DNA of 64,000 nucleotides, taken from contig NZ_JTJC03000004.1 of assembly GCF_000817735.3 (NCBI RefSeq), positions 124,001 to 188,000 of the forward strand, given 5' to 3'. The notes below the pieces were generated by a model that ran no database searches, was not told where the DNA came from, and was given only the letters and a program-made list of their open reading frames with translations. Within the stretch, counting starts at the first letter, position 1, and every line of letters starts with the position of its first letter. The translations under genes and the position numbers were made by a program. This document shows positions 17,330 through 26,750 of this stretch, piece after piece. This stretch comes from Scytonema millei VB511283. GTDB taxonomy: Bacteria; Cyanobacteriota; Cyanobacteriia; Cyanobacteriales; Chroococcidiopsidaceae.

Positions 17330-17530
17330 GTAGGGAGCAGGGAGTAGGGAGTAGGGGGGAGAAGAGAGCGGAGGGAGCTGAGGGAGCAGGGAGCGCTTCG
17401 GTGCAGGGAGTAGGGGGGAGAAGAGAGCGGAGGGAGCTGAGGGAGCAGGGAGCGCTTCGGTGCAGGGAGCAAGGGGAAAATAACTTACGACTTACGACTT
17501 ACGACTTACGACTTACGACTTACAACTTAC
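17330..17530. repeat. Repeat tract with a 59-bp tandem duplication and acttacg heptamers
   Basis: Heptamers of the gggagta/gcaggga type lead into a 59-base unit present twice in tandem (17351-17409 and 17410-17468). The unit contains gcgcttcggtgc, a short hairpin. Then acttacg repeats run to about 17530, overlapping the last codons of the CheA-like gene. No coding function. Confidence 0.85.
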
Positions 17531-20299
17531 AAAAGAGCCTACTTTATTGAGCAATTCAGGGGTCGTGAATCCTTTGGTAAGGTAATCTGTTGCACCAACG
17601 CGCCGCGCTTCGTTGCTCCATTCTTCTGATAAACGGGAAGAAATGACAAGGGCGGGTAACTGCATACCTGCCTGCCGACAGCGATCGATCAGGGTGAAAC
17701 CATCCATCCCTGGCATCTCAATATCGGTAATTAACAAAGCTGGTACGGGATGGCTAGAAAGCCAAGTCCATGCTTCTAAACCGTCGCGACAAGTCTCAAC
17801 TGTGTAACCGTTTGCAGTCAAACTTGCTTCAATTCGCCGCCTCACCAGCGCTGCGTCATCAACAACGAGAATAGTACGACTGGCAGCAGCAGGTTCGGCA
17901 AATATTTCTGCTAGATCGAAGTTGGAAACGACAGTGCGATCGCCATCTCCAGTGGGACTCATCCACAAGTGTGCTGCTAGAGAGGCAGGTTCTAAAACCG
18001 CGATCGACATCCCATCGGTTTGTAAAGTCACCCCCATCAACCCTATTGGTGAAATTAAGGGAATAGGCAAAGGCTCGATTAATAGTTCCGACTGTTCTAG
18101 CAAGTCATCTGCTAGTAACCAAGCATCTCGTTCGGCTGTGACAGAGGAAAAAGTAGAACGAACCCGCAAACAAATTGCTGTATCTGACAACGGACGGTTT
18201 GCTCTTGCTCCTGGCTGCCAGTATTCTAATAGGTCAAGGCATGGCATTTTGGCTTCATCTTGAGTCACAAACCAGTTAGGAGCGTTAGACATTGGGTCGC
18301 GATCGCTGGGCGTTGCTGATAAATTACTCCAAAGAGTCGTAGTCACGATCTCTTCGGCAGGAATGGCAAAGTTGCGATCGCCTGCCTGTACCAGGACGCA
18401 GCGTACTAATAAGTGCGGTACGGGAACCTGCATCTGAAAAGTTGTCCCTGCTCCCAGTATCGTTTTTAGGTTGAGGTGTCCGCCGATAGTAGCAATTTGG
18501 GTGGCAACTACGTCCATCCCTACCCCGCGTCCAGAAATGTCGCTCACTTCGCTACGAGAGCTAAAGCCAGGTTGACAGAGAACGGCAAGTAAATCGGCGG
18601 GGGTATCGGTACGAGTCAGGGGTAGTCCTCGCGCTTGGGCAAGTTGGGAGATCTTGCTGGCATCGATCCCACCTCCGTCATCTTGCAAAGATAGCAGGTA
18701 AAATTTACCTTGGCGGCGTAGCGATAAGATAATCGTGCCTTGTTCCGGTTTCCCTAATGCTAGGCGATCGGCAGCAGGCTCTAAAGCATGGTCGTAGGCG
18801 TTACGCATTAAATGTAATAGAGCTGGCTCTAGGTGCTGTACCGTACCAGCATCGAGTTCCAAGTGTTCCCCCTGTACGATTAACTGAGCGGGCTTACCAA
18901 AGCGATTCATGAGATCGCGGAGAATACCTTTAGCTCGGAAGCCCAAAACCTTAAACGGGATCAGCCGACTTTCTTCTACTGTTTGTTGGAGGTTGAGGAC
19001 ATTGCGATCTAACAATTGCAAGCTATCTGCTGTCAGCCGCGAACTCGTCGCTGCTTCTGCACCCAATTCTGACAGGCGCAAACTCAGTTCTAGCAAGCGA
19101 TTGACAATCGTATAACCTTGACGATACCGCTCTAAAACTGGAGCTGTTGATACACTAGAGCGCTGTTGCTGTAAGTTGTCTAAAAGGGCGTAATCGTCTT
19201 GAACTTGTCGTAACTGCGTCAGATATTGCACGCTATCTTGCGCCAACGATAGCAGTTGTCCGATTTGCGTCTGCAACGATTGATAAAATCCTTGTACTGC
19301 CCGTGCAGATAATAGTGTCTCCACCAAACGCTGAGACGATCGCTCCAAGCGTTCTAGAGGGACGGGAACTTGGATATTGGTTTCAGCGGGAGTCGGGAGT
19401 CGGGAGTCGGGAGTCGGAAGAGTGGCTGGTGGCTGGTGGCTAGTGGCTAGAATTGCTCCCTCTACCCCTCTTTCTTCCCCTGCTCCCTGCTCCCTGCTCC
19501 CTGCTCCCTTCCCAGCAGGCAACTTCCCACCCTGTCTGGCACAGTCTTTTAACAGGAGGAGATATTTAGACCACTGCGATCGCCAGAAATCGGTTTCGGG
19601 GCGACTGAGTAAAGCTTTGCTATAACGTAGCAAGTCTAACCAACCAGCCCCAAATTCTAAATCGTTACCGATTTGTATCAGTTGCTGAAGTGTTTGTTTT
19701 GCTGTTTTGATAACTTCTGGAGGCACTTGACCGCGATCGGGCATTTCTTCTAGTGCCATTTCCAAGTCCAGCACGACGAGATCGAAGCCTTGTTCGGCAA
19801 ACTCTTGAAATAATTTCGTTTGTTCGTTGGTTTCCGGTAAGTAGAGTTGCTGAATTTCTTGGCGTAGAGCTGCAATGCGATCGACGCTAGGTTGGACGGC
19901 GGCGATCGCCGCTTCTCCTGTTGCTTCGACTTGCAAGCTTGCGGTCAGAAGTTCTCCCGCCTCTGCCAGCATTTGTGACAGATGACCGTCTTCTAGCGGC
20001 GGTGCAATTTGCAGGTAGCGCAAGTCTGAAAGTAAGTCCTCTAGAATAGTTGAGACATAAAGAATCCCATCAGCACCCACCGTCACAGCTCCACCTTTGA
20101 TCGTGTGGACGCAGCGATACGTTTCTTGAATGTCTGCCGTCCAAGTTTGAGGCTGAAGCTTTTGGACGAGATTTATGTATGTTTGCAGATAGGTTTGAGT
20201 ATCAACAGCAAACATACTGCGTAGCTCTTGCTGTAATTGCAGCTCGGCTACGTCAACAAAATCTGACTCAGCAGCAGTGGAGCTATATTGTTCCGACAT
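17513..20299 (-). CDS. CheA-like hybrid histidine kinase with C-terminal receiver
   Basis: A 928-residue cytoplasmic kinase. An HPt domain has its phospho-histidine at residue 65 (HTIKGG). A linker leads to the dimer/ATPase region (HLMRNAYDHALEP N box, DDGGGIDAS, GRGVGMDVV), then a CheW-like domain, then a receiver (ILVVDDAALVRR with LLITDIEMPGMDG). This order matches PixL/PilL-type kinases of phototaxis and type IV pilus operons. It is the last gene of the operon. Residues of about 260-310 are translated heptamer repeats (GAGSREQGAGEERG, LPTPDSRLPTPAE), an in-frame insertion in a linker. Confidence 0.92.
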   Translation of the reverse strand: MSEQYSSTAAESDFVDVAELQLQQELRSMFAVDTQTYLQTYINLVQKLQPQTWTADIQETYRCVHTIKGGAVTVGADGILYVSTILEDLLSDLRYLQIAPPLEDGHLSQMLAEAGELLTASLQVEATGEAAIAAVQPSVDRIAALRQEIQQLYLPETNEQTKLFQEFAEQGFDLVVLDLEMALEEMPDRGQVPPEVIKTAKQTLQQLIQIGNDLEFGAGWLDLLRYSKALLSRPETDFWRSQWSKYLLLLKDCARQGGKLPAGKGAGSREQGAGEERGVEGAILATSHQPPATLPTPDSRLPTPAETNIQVPVPLERLERSSQRLVETLLSARAVQGFYQSLQTQIGQLLSLAQDSVQYLTQLRQVQDDYALLDNLQQQRSSVSTAPVLERYRQGYTIVNRLLELSLRLSELGAEAATSSRLTADSLQLLDRNVLNLQQTVEESRLIPFKVLGFRAKGILRDLMNRFGKPAQLIVQGEHLELDAGTVQHLEPALLHLMRNAYDHALEPAADRLALGKPEQGTIILSLRRQGKFYLLSLQDDGGGIDASKISQLAQARGLPLTRTDTPADLLAVLCQPGFSSRSEVSDISGRGVGMDVVATQIATIGGHLNLKTILGAGTTFQMQVPVPHLLVRCVLVQAGDRNFAIPAEEIVTTTLWSNLSATPSDRDPMSNAPNWFVTQDEAKMPCLDLLEYWQPGARANRPLSDTAICLRVRSTFSSVTAERDAWLLADDLLEQSELLIEPLPIPLISPIGLMGVTLQTDGMSIAVLEPASLAAHLWMSPTGDGDRTVVSNFDLAEIFAEPAAASRTILVVDDAALVRRRIEASLTANGYTVETCRDGLEAWTWLSSHPVPALLITDIEMPGMDGFTLIDRCRQAGMQLPALVISSRLSEEWSNEARRVGATDYLTKGFTTPELLNKVGSFVSCKS

Positions 20300-20347
20300 A
20301 TTAAGGTATATGGGTGTAGGATGTATTTACTGATAACTAGATACTGT

Positions 20348-20375
20348 GTAGGGATGTTACATGTAATGTCTCTAC
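20348..20375. repeat. 28-bp palindrome of the TTACATGTAA family
   Basis: gtagggatgttac followed by atgtaatgtctctac is a near-perfect palindrome between the second receptor gene and the CheA gene. Near-identical copies lie at 35393-35420 and 39113-39140. Here it overlaps the final codons of the receptor gene. It may modulate transcription within the operon, since it can form a hairpin, but no T tract follows. Confidence 0.7.
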
Positions 20376-22672
20376 ACTGCTCCCTGCTCCCTACCCCCTG
20401 CTCCCTGCTCCGCTTCAGCAATACGGAAGAAGCTGACTTTTTCTAATAACGTCCGCGCCATGTTGTCAATTAACCCGGCTTGTTCTTGGGTGAAACTGGA
20501 TTGCTGTTCTGTCTTAGCAGCTACCGTCGCAATTTCTTCAATCGATCGCAGCGTTGTTTGTGCTTCTGCGGCGATCGCTTGGCTAGATGCAGTCACTTGT
20601 TGTCCTACCTGAGCCACGCGGTCAGTTACGGCTTTAATCAGCTCAAATACGTGTTGCGATTGTTCTACGCTACCAACGAATTGATTCACTGAATGGCTGA
20701 TGCCTTGCACGTCTTGGTTAATCCCCGACACTACAGTTTGAATTTGGGCTGCCTGCTGCTGCAATAACAACAAGCCTTGATTTGTTTGAACCGCAAGATC
20801 GTTAACTTGAGTTGCGATGGTTTCAAACTCGCGGGCAACACTAGCAAATTGGTCGGGGTCTTGCTGTCCAGAGGCACGAGCGGCAATCATAGAAGCATTT
20901 AAAGCAAGTACCCGTGTGAGGGCGGCGACTCGTTTTTGGTCTTTGGCAAATTGGGCGGCTGAGGTCACGAAGTTAGTCAAAATTTGGGCGCGTTTGACGA
21001 TTTGTTCCGTACCTGAGTGGAGAACTTTAATTTCTTCGGTCAGTTTCACCATTTCCTCCTGTCCTTGGGTGACAGCGATTTGTGCCTGTTGCACGGCTTG
21101 GTCTGATGCCAATGCTTGCTGCGCTGTTTGTTGGGACAAATCGGAGAAAGTGACAACTGAGGCTTGCACGGCATTGACCGATCGTGCCTGCTGCTGTGCT
21201 TGTTGGGCTGTTACTGCTGCTAGTTGTTCTAACTCTGTCGATCCGTGAGTCACTTGTTGGGCAGTAGATAACACAGTCGCCATGATTCGAGCCAATTCTT
21301 CAATCAGGCGGTTGAGAGTATCTGCTACAAGTCCAGTAGCGCGATCGCTGACAGGTGCTTGTACTGTCAAGTCTCCGCCTTCCAGTGCTGCTACTGCATC
21401 GAGTAGATGACCCACATCTGATTGTAAGACGTGGCTCTCCTGCTCGATTGCCTCTTTCAATTGTTTAATTTCAGCAGTTCCCTTTAAGTTATCTAACAAA
21501 TCTTGGATTTGGTCAGCCATCTGATTGATATTGGCTCCTAGCATTGCTAATTCGTCACTGCCTTTGACTGCAAGACGTACATCCAAATCGCCCGCTCCCA
21601 ACTTTTGGACGGTTTGAGTTGCTGCCTCAATTGGTTGGAGCGATCGGTTGACCAAAAGCACTGCGATCGCACTTACTGCAACTGCTGCTGCTAAGGTACC
21701 AAGGGCAAAAATTTGCGCCAAGCGATTGTTAACTGCAAAAGCAACGTTTCGGTCTGACAGAATAAAGCCATCCCAACCCAGATCTGGTAGTCCTTGGATT
21801 GGCTCGAACGGAGCATATCCCCCAACCACATGCCGCTGTTCTGAAGGTTTGTAAGATTCTGTCGGTGCAGCTTTTCGATCCTGGCGCAGTTGTGGAAAAG
21901 GAGTGAGGTGTTCGGCGGCATCCATGCCTAAAGTCTCGGCGGCATCATTGGTGACAAAAACCTTGCCTGCTTTATCAACCAAATGATAAGTTCTGTCATT
22001 TTCACCATAGCTCTTAATCAAATCGTCCAGAAACCGAACTGGCATTTGGGTACGCACGACACCAATTATTTTATTAGTGACTGAATCTCGCACGGGCGCA
22101 GCAAGGTAAATCACAGTTTTACCCGTAGATGGTGCAACTCTGGGTTGAGAAATAAATCGCTTTCCAGTGGCAAGGACGGCTTGAAAGTAATCTTCTGTTT
22201 TGTGACTGCCAAGTTTAGCCCCTTGGGAGACTAAGATATTGTTGCCGTTTAAATCGATAAAGGCGATATTGTCATAGACTTCATAAGTTTCGGCGTACTT
22301 GGTTAGTACCTGCGTACGGTCTTTTACAGAAACAACTTGCTTCACTTTCTCATTGCGCAAAATTGGCAGGTTGCTGAGAGCTTGAATATCGCCGTAACGC
22401 TCAAACAGAAAACGCTCAACTTTGTCCATCATTGCCACAGTTTCTTCCTGCTTGGCAAGCTCAATTTGCGCGTTTAACATGTTGGCTGCGATGAGATTGG
22501 CTGCGATCCCAGTAATGACTACAGGTAGCGTACCAATTGCTACTGCTGCCAAGGTTGTTTTCAAACGCAAACTCAAGCCTTTTTTGATAAATCCAATGGA
22601 TTTACTTGAAGGTGATGGAGCTGCATTGTTGGGAGCAGATGGCGAGCCGAGGTCTGATGAATTCGTTGTCAT
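20372..22672 (-). CDS. Methyl-accepting chemotaxis protein with dCache sensor (second of two)
   Basis: A 766-residue receptor. After a polar N-terminus a helix (TTLAAVAIGTLPVVITGIAAN) leads to a periplasmic dCache domain (YDNIAFIDLNGNNILVS, GKTVIYLAAPVRDS). A second helix follows, then a HAMP domain (NRSLQPIEAATQTVQKL) and a signalling coiled coil with the conserved hairpin region (ARASGQQDPDQFASVAREFE). It should signal to the CheW and CheA of the operon. The last residues (EQGAGGREQGAV) are encoded by heptamer repeats. Ligand unknown. Confidence 0.9.
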   Translation of the reverse strand: MTTNSSDLGSPSAPNNAAPSPSSKSIGFIKKGLSLRLKTTLAAVAIGTLPVVITGIAANLIAANMLNAQIELAKQEETVAMMDKVERFLFERYGDIQALSNLPILRNEKVKQVVSVKDRTQVLTKYAETYEVYDNIAFIDLNGNNILVSQGAKLGSHKTEDYFQAVLATGKRFISQPRVAPSTGKTVIYLAAPVRDSVTNKIIGVVRTQMPVRFLDDLIKSYGENDRTYHLVDKAGKVFVTNDAAETLGMDAAEHLTPFPQLRQDRKAAPTESYKPSEQRHVVGGYAPFEPIQGLPDLGWDGFILSDRNVAFAVNNRLAQIFALGTLAAAVAVSAIAVLLVNRSLQPIEAATQTVQKLGAGDLDVRLAVKGSDELAMLGANINQMADQIQDLLDNLKGTAEIKQLKEAIEQESHVLQSDVGHLLDAVAALEGGDLTVQAPVSDRATGLVADTLNRLIEELARIMATVLSTAQQVTHGSTELEQLAAVTAQQAQQQARSVNAVQASVVTFSDLSQQTAQQALASDQAVQQAQIAVTQGQEEMVKLTEEIKVLHSGTEQIVKRAQILTNFVTSAAQFAKDQKRVAALTRVLALNASMIAARASGQQDPDQFASVAREFETIATQVNDLAVQTNQGLLLLQQQAAQIQTVVSGINQDVQGISHSVNQFVGSVEQSQHVFELIKAVTDRVAQVGQQVTASSQAIAAEAQTTLRSIEEIATVAAKTEQQSSFTQEQAGLIDNMARTLLEKVSFFRIAEAEQGAGGREQGAV

Positions 22673-22704
22673 AAGAGCAGGAAAAATGACTGGATAAGCA
22701 AATC

Positions 22705-22735
22705 AAAAGTCAAAAGTCAAAAGTCAAAAGTCAAA
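22705..22735. repeat. aaaagtc heptamer tract
   Basis: Four copies of caaaagt in tandem between the two receptor genes, directly before the pair of GC-rich hairpins. The same unit occurs near 36540, 41577 and 43370. Confidence 0.8.
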
Positions 22736-22740
22736 TATTC

Positions 22741-22900
22741 GTAGGGGCGGGTTTAGCTAGGCGAGCGAGTGATGACAGAGTTGTTTTTTCCAAAACCCGC
22801 CCGTACAGACATCCGTAGGATGATAGTCAAATATTTGTAGGGGCGGGTTTAGCTAGGCGAGCGAGCGATGACAGAGTTTTTTTCCAAAACCCGCCCGTAC
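22741..22900. repeat. Two GC-rich inverted-repeat elements (GTAGGGGCGGGTTT family)
   Basis: Copies at 22741-22806 and 22837-22900 share the ends gtaggggcgggttt and aaaacccgcccgtac with the same interior (agctaggcgagcgag). Each can form a long hairpin. They separate the two receptor genes inside the operon. Other family members with different interiors are at 26479-26694, 49783-49850 and 55522-55591. Confidence 0.88.
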
Positions 22901-22937
22901 AGACATCTATAGGGACGATATGCCGCACAGCGGTGCG

Positions 22938-25331
22938 TTAAGTTGTTGTCAGTTCGATAGCAACAGCATCTTCAACTTCAGACAATAATTCCAAATCTGA
23001 AAAAGTTGCATTTTGCTTCAGGGCAGATTCAGGTAAGCGGAAGAATTGAATACTGCTGAGTAGTTTGCGCGATAGCTGTTGCATCTGTTCCGATTGCAAG
23101 CGCGTACTCTGAGTTAGCAAAGCGGTACGTTTGGCTAGTTCGGCAATATCATTCATTGCTTGAGCTGTAGACTGGGTAGCGTGGAGAATGTCATCGCTAG
23201 AACGAGATACCCCTAATCCAGCCTGTACGACCTCTACGGTACTACTGCGGACGTTACTAAACACTTGGTTCGACTGTTCCACACCCGTCGTAAAGTCGCT
23301 CACCAATCCACCCAAGCCTTGTACTTCGCCGTCAATTGCCGATACTACACTATGGATTTGGTCGGTACGCTGTTGCAGAGTGAAGAGTCCTTCATTGGTC
23401 TGCTGTGCTAGGGTACTGACTTGAGCCGCGATCGCCTCAAATTCTCGCGCTACAACTAAAAACTGTCTCGGGTCGCGCTGTTCGGAGGCGCGGGCTGCTA
23501 CCAGGGTGGCGTTTAAAGCTAGTACTTGGGTCAAAGAAGCAATCTGGCTTTGGTCTTGCACGAATTGGTCTGCTAGACCGACGAATTCGCCCAGAGTTTT
23601 CATTTTCTGAATAATTCGGTCAGTACCTTGACTGAGGACATCAATACCTTTAGTCATTGCTTCGAGGGCAACTTGACCTTGTTCTACTGCCGATTGCACT
23701 TCGGTGAGAGATTGATTCGAGCGATCGACCGTTCCCGCAGAGTCTTGCGCCGATTGACCTACCTGTTGGGTTAACTGTAGTACCTGTTCTACTTCTTGTG
23801 CTTGGGTTGCCGCGTTATTTGCTACAGTTTCAGCTAGCTGTCCCAAGGCACTAGAACCAACGGAGACTTGTTCTGCTGCGGCATATACCTGAGCTAGCAC
23901 TTGCCCGAGCTTTTCTAGCAGGCGGTTGAGGGTGTCTGCCACGAGTCCAGTCGCGCGATCGCTTACATCAGCTTGCACTGTTAAGTCACCTTCTTCTACT
24001 GCCGATACCACATCGAGGATGTGGATCACCTCCATCGACAGCGCTTCCCCTTCTTGTTGGTTGAGTTCTGCTTGTTTTAACTGTTCTTGCGTAGATACCG
24101 TCCGCGATACTTCCTCCCGAATCCGATCCTCGTTAGCCGCAACCTGTTTCAACAAGTTAAAAAACGAAGTTGACAACCGACCGATCTCGTCTTGCTGCTG
24201 CATTTGCATTTCGGTCTCGGTATCCGCTTGTGCTAGCTTGTTACATTCATCTAGAATCGGGCGCAGGCGACGATTGAGACTGCGCACGAAGAGTAAAACT
24301 ACGGTTGTTAATAACAAACCCGCACCTAACGCACCAGCAATCGTAATTGTCAATACTGGACCGAGAACAACTCCTTCCGGTACTGCTGCCATCATTAACC
24401 AATTGGTGCTGGGAACTCTTTGATAAGCCCAGAATTTACCTCCCGTCCACAATAGTCCCGATCGCTCTTTTTTGTCTGGCGATGATATTTTCGACCAGAT
24501 GGCTTTGAGTTCTGGAACTGTCTCGTAACCGCTCTGATTTTTAGCGCGGTCGGGTGCGGGTGGGTAAGACATGAGTTTACCCTGTTCGCTGGCAAGGACA
24601 AAATAGCCCTGGTTACGAATCACAGATTTGGAGATCTGGTCGCTCAAAGCCCCTAAGTTTACGTCGATCGCGGTAATACCAAGAATTTTATTGTTGCGAT
24701 CGCGTATTACCTTACTAAAACTGGTCATGGGGATGTTATACCAGGAGTAAGGCTCAGTCCAGCTCTCGCTTCCCTGTGCTATGGGATCTTTAAAGTATGA
24801 TTGATTTGGATAATTGTCCTCTTTGAACAAATCCACTTGAAAGAGTTGGTCGTAAGGTGCAGCTAAACGCTTACCTGGCTGCTTCGGGTCTTTCTGGTCT
24901 ATATAAAAATACGTTCCATGCCATTGACGGTCTGGAAGAATTGCATAAGCAGTTTGTTCCATTGCCATACCCATAGCCAAAGTAGGGCGTTTGTGAAAAG
25001 CCTCTAGAATCAAACTGTCGTACAGCTCTGGATTTAAAGTTTTCTTGCTGCTCAATAACTCAGATGTACCAGCCAAATCGCGCATCGATTGCTTAACGGG
25101 TTCTAACTTACCTTCAATCGAAGTCACCTCAGTGTTTAAGTTATCGCCGATCTGAGCAAGGATTTGTTGTTTTAAAGACTGATAGAAGAAAAAACTAATA
25201 CCACCGAGACTAACTAACGCACCGCCCATGACGGAGATAAACAGTACTGTACCGATGGAATTAAACCGAATTTTTCGCCCAGGACTGTTTTGCGGGGCAG
25301 ACGGGGAAACGGTAGGTTGATTAGTAGTCAT
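22938..25331 (-). CDS. Methyl-accepting chemotaxis protein with dCache sensor (first of two)
   Basis: A 797-residue receptor starting at MTTNQPTVSPSAPQ; the frame further upstream is translated repeat (LSDSRLPTPF). One helix (VLFISVMGGALVSLGGISFFF) precedes a dCache domain with the family's W/Y-rich pocket region (WHGTYFYIDQKDP, WTEPYSWYNIPM, ILGITAIDVNLGAL). Then come a second helix, HAMP and a signalling domain (ASEQRDPRQFLVVAREFEAI). The signalling halves of the two receptors are alike while their sensors differ, so the kinase may integrate two stimuli. Confidence 0.9.
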   Translation of the reverse strand: MTTNQPTVSPSAPQNSPGRKIRFNSIGTVLFISVMGGALVSLGGISFFFYQSLKQQILAQIGDNLNTEVTSIEGKLEPVKQSMRDLAGTSELLSSKKTLNPELYDSLILEAFHKRPTLAMGMAMEQTAYAILPDRQWHGTYFYIDQKDPKQPGKRLAAPYDQLFQVDLFKEDNYPNQSYFKDPIAQGSESWTEPYSWYNIPMTSFSKVIRDRNNKILGITAIDVNLGALSDQISKSVIRNQGYFVLASEQGKLMSYPPAPDRAKNQSGYETVPELKAIWSKISSPDKKERSGLLWTGGKFWAYQRVPSTNWLMMAAVPEGVVLGPVLTITIAGALGAGLLLTTVVLLFVRSLNRRLRPILDECNKLAQADTETEMQMQQQDEIGRLSTSFFNLLKQVAANEDRIREEVSRTVSTQEQLKQAELNQQEGEALSMEVIHILDVVSAVEEGDLTVQADVSDRATGLVADTLNRLLEKLGQVLAQVYAAAEQVSVGSSALGQLAETVANNAATQAQEVEQVLQLTQQVGQSAQDSAGTVDRSNQSLTEVQSAVEQGQVALEAMTKGIDVLSQGTDRIIQKMKTLGEFVGLADQFVQDQSQIASLTQVLALNATLVAARASEQRDPRQFLVVAREFEAIAAQVSTLAQQTNEGLFTLQQRTDQIHSVVSAIDGEVQGLGGLVSDFTTGVEQSNQVFSNVRSSTVEVVQAGLGVSRSSDDILHATQSTAQAMNDIAELAKRTALLTQSTRLQSEQMQQLSRKLLSSIQFFRLPESALKQNATFSDLELLSEVEDAVAIELTTT

Positions 25332-25371
25332 ATGATTGAGAATATTGTTTACAAGAAAGGGAGTCGGGAGT

Positions 25372-25560
25372 CGGGAGTCGGACAAGGGGGACAAGAGAGC
25401 TGAGGGAGCGATCGGGAGCGATCGGGAGCTGAGGAGATAAAATAACTAACTGGTCACTGGTCACTGGTCACTGGTCACTGGTCACTGGTCACTGTCACCT
25501 CACACCCCACACCCTATTTACTGGTCACTGGTCACTGATAACTGATAACTGCTCCCTCGA
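25372..25560. repeat. Mixed heptamer repeats (gagtcgg, tggtcac, aactgat)
   Basis: Arrays of gagtcgg, then about seven copies of tggtcac/cactggt, then aactgat. They fill the space between the CheW and first receptor genes and encode the last residues of the CheW-like protein. Confidence 0.85.
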
Positions 25561-26046
25561 TCGAGTCGATCGCCATCTTAGGGGTTGCCACAATGAATCT
25601 GCTAAGATTTCCGGTTTGAACAGTCGCATGTTTGGCTCAATGTTTGACTGTACGGCATCAAATAAATCTGGTGGCAATTGGGAATGCGATCGCATTCCCA
25701 GGGTGCGATCGACAACTAACCCTAGTCCTGCTTGTTCCGCCGCCGCAGCGCTTAATTGCACCACTGTCAGTCTTTCTGTGGCAAAACCCTTGGCGATACC
25801 CAAGAGTTGACGTAGAGAAACTAACGGAGTAACGTGACCTGCATGATGGAGTACCCCCATCACCACTGGCGAGTAGAACGGCATCACAAGGATCTGCGAT
25901 CGCTCGACAATTGGAATTTCTGCTACTAGAGTTAGCGGCAAGACAAAAGTAAATTGTTCGACTTGAGTGAGGATATATCGCTGTTGCTTTTCCTCAAACT
26001 GGATCGATGCATCATTTTGGGCGATCGCGTCAGGAGAGGGATTCAT
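25525..26046 (-). CDS. CheW-like adaptor protein
   Basis: A 173-residue CheW/PixI-type adaptor linking receptors to the CheA-like kinase. The fold is recognised from RYILTQVEQFTFVLPLTLVAEI, VVMGVLHHAGHVTPLVSLRQLLG and GLVVDRTLGMRS. Its ATG overlaps the stop codon of the cheY gene (TAATG), which implies translational coupling. The C-terminal REQLSVISDQ is encoded by the cagttat-type heptamer array and is not part of the domain. Confidence 0.9.
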   Translation of the reverse strand: MNPSPDAIAQNDASIQFEEKQQRYILTQVEQFTFVLPLTLVAEIPIVERSQILVMPFYSPVVMGVLHHAGHVTPLVSLRQLLGIAKGFATERLTVVQLSAAAAEQAGLGLVVDRTLGMRSHSQLPPDLFDAVQSNIEPNMRLFKPEILADSLWQPLRWRSTRSREQLSVISDQ

Positions 26047-26405
26047 TAGCGTACCTTTTGTAAAGCTTGCTCGACGGTTTCCCGCGTCACGGGTTTGATC
26101 AAATAATCATCGGCTCCAGCCCGTTTCATGCCATAGTCAATCTCCAGAGGAGTCTTTTTAGTCGAACAGAAAATGACGTGCTGCTTTGCAGTTTTCTGGT
26201 TAGAACGCACCTCACGCAAAAACTTGTAGCCGTCCTGTTCTGGCATCACAATATCTAGAAATACAGATGCATAGTCTCGATCTGTAAGCATTTGCATAGC
26301 TTCCTTCGAGTCGGAACAAGCATCGACTTGATGCCCTAAACCTTCTAATAAAGAAGTGAGTAAGTGGCGATCGACCGAGCTATCATCAACAACTAAAAAT
26401 TTCAT
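26046..26405 (-). CDS. CheY-like response regulator (PixH/PilH type)
   Basis: A 119-residue single receiver domain. FLVVDDSSVDR carries the acidic pair, VFLDIVMPEQDG the phospho-aspartate (about residue 52), VIFCSTKK the conserved Ser/Thr and YLIKPVT the lysine. With no output domain it should act by protein contact, as in pilus motor control. It sits between the PatA-like regulator and CheW and is coupled to cheW by a one-base stop/start overlap. Confidence 0.92.
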   Translation of the reverse strand: MKFLVVDDSSVDRHLLTSLLEGLGHQVDACSDSKEAMQMLTDRDYASVFLDIVMPEQDGYKFLREVRSNQKTAKQHVIFCSTKKTPLEIDYGMKRAGADDYLIKPVTRETVEQALQKVR

Positions 26406-26478
26406 GAGTTTGTCGTCCTTTAGTGTGGTTTAATTGACCTTAATATTTAGAATTCCCATCAACAGTTGTCAGTTATCG

Positions 26479-26694
26479 TAGGGGCGGGTTTTGAGTGCAG
26501 ATTGCTGCCGTCAAGCGCGTATCTTTTGCTAAACCCGCCCGTACTGTAGGGGCGGGTTTTGAGTGCAGATTGCTGCCGTCAAGCGCATATCTTTGGCTAA
26601 ACCCGCCCGTACCCAAGTTTAGTTGTCGTAGGGGCGGGTTTTGAGTGCAGATTGCTGCCATCAGGCGTAACTCTTTTGCTAAACCCGCCCGTAC
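26479..26694. repeat. Three consecutive GC-rich inverted-repeat elements
   Basis: Copies at 26479-26544, 26546-26612 and 26628-26694 share ends gtaggggcgggttt and ctaaacccgcccgtac and the interior tgagtgcagattgctgcc. They are nearly identical to each other but differ in the interior from the pair at 22741-22900, which suggests local amplification after insertion. They lie between the PatA-like and cheY genes of one operon. Confidence 0.9.
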
Positions 26695-26750
26695 TGGTGC
26701 ATAAAGAAAAGGTATAGGGTATAGAATTTAATCGTAAATTGCACATCAAA

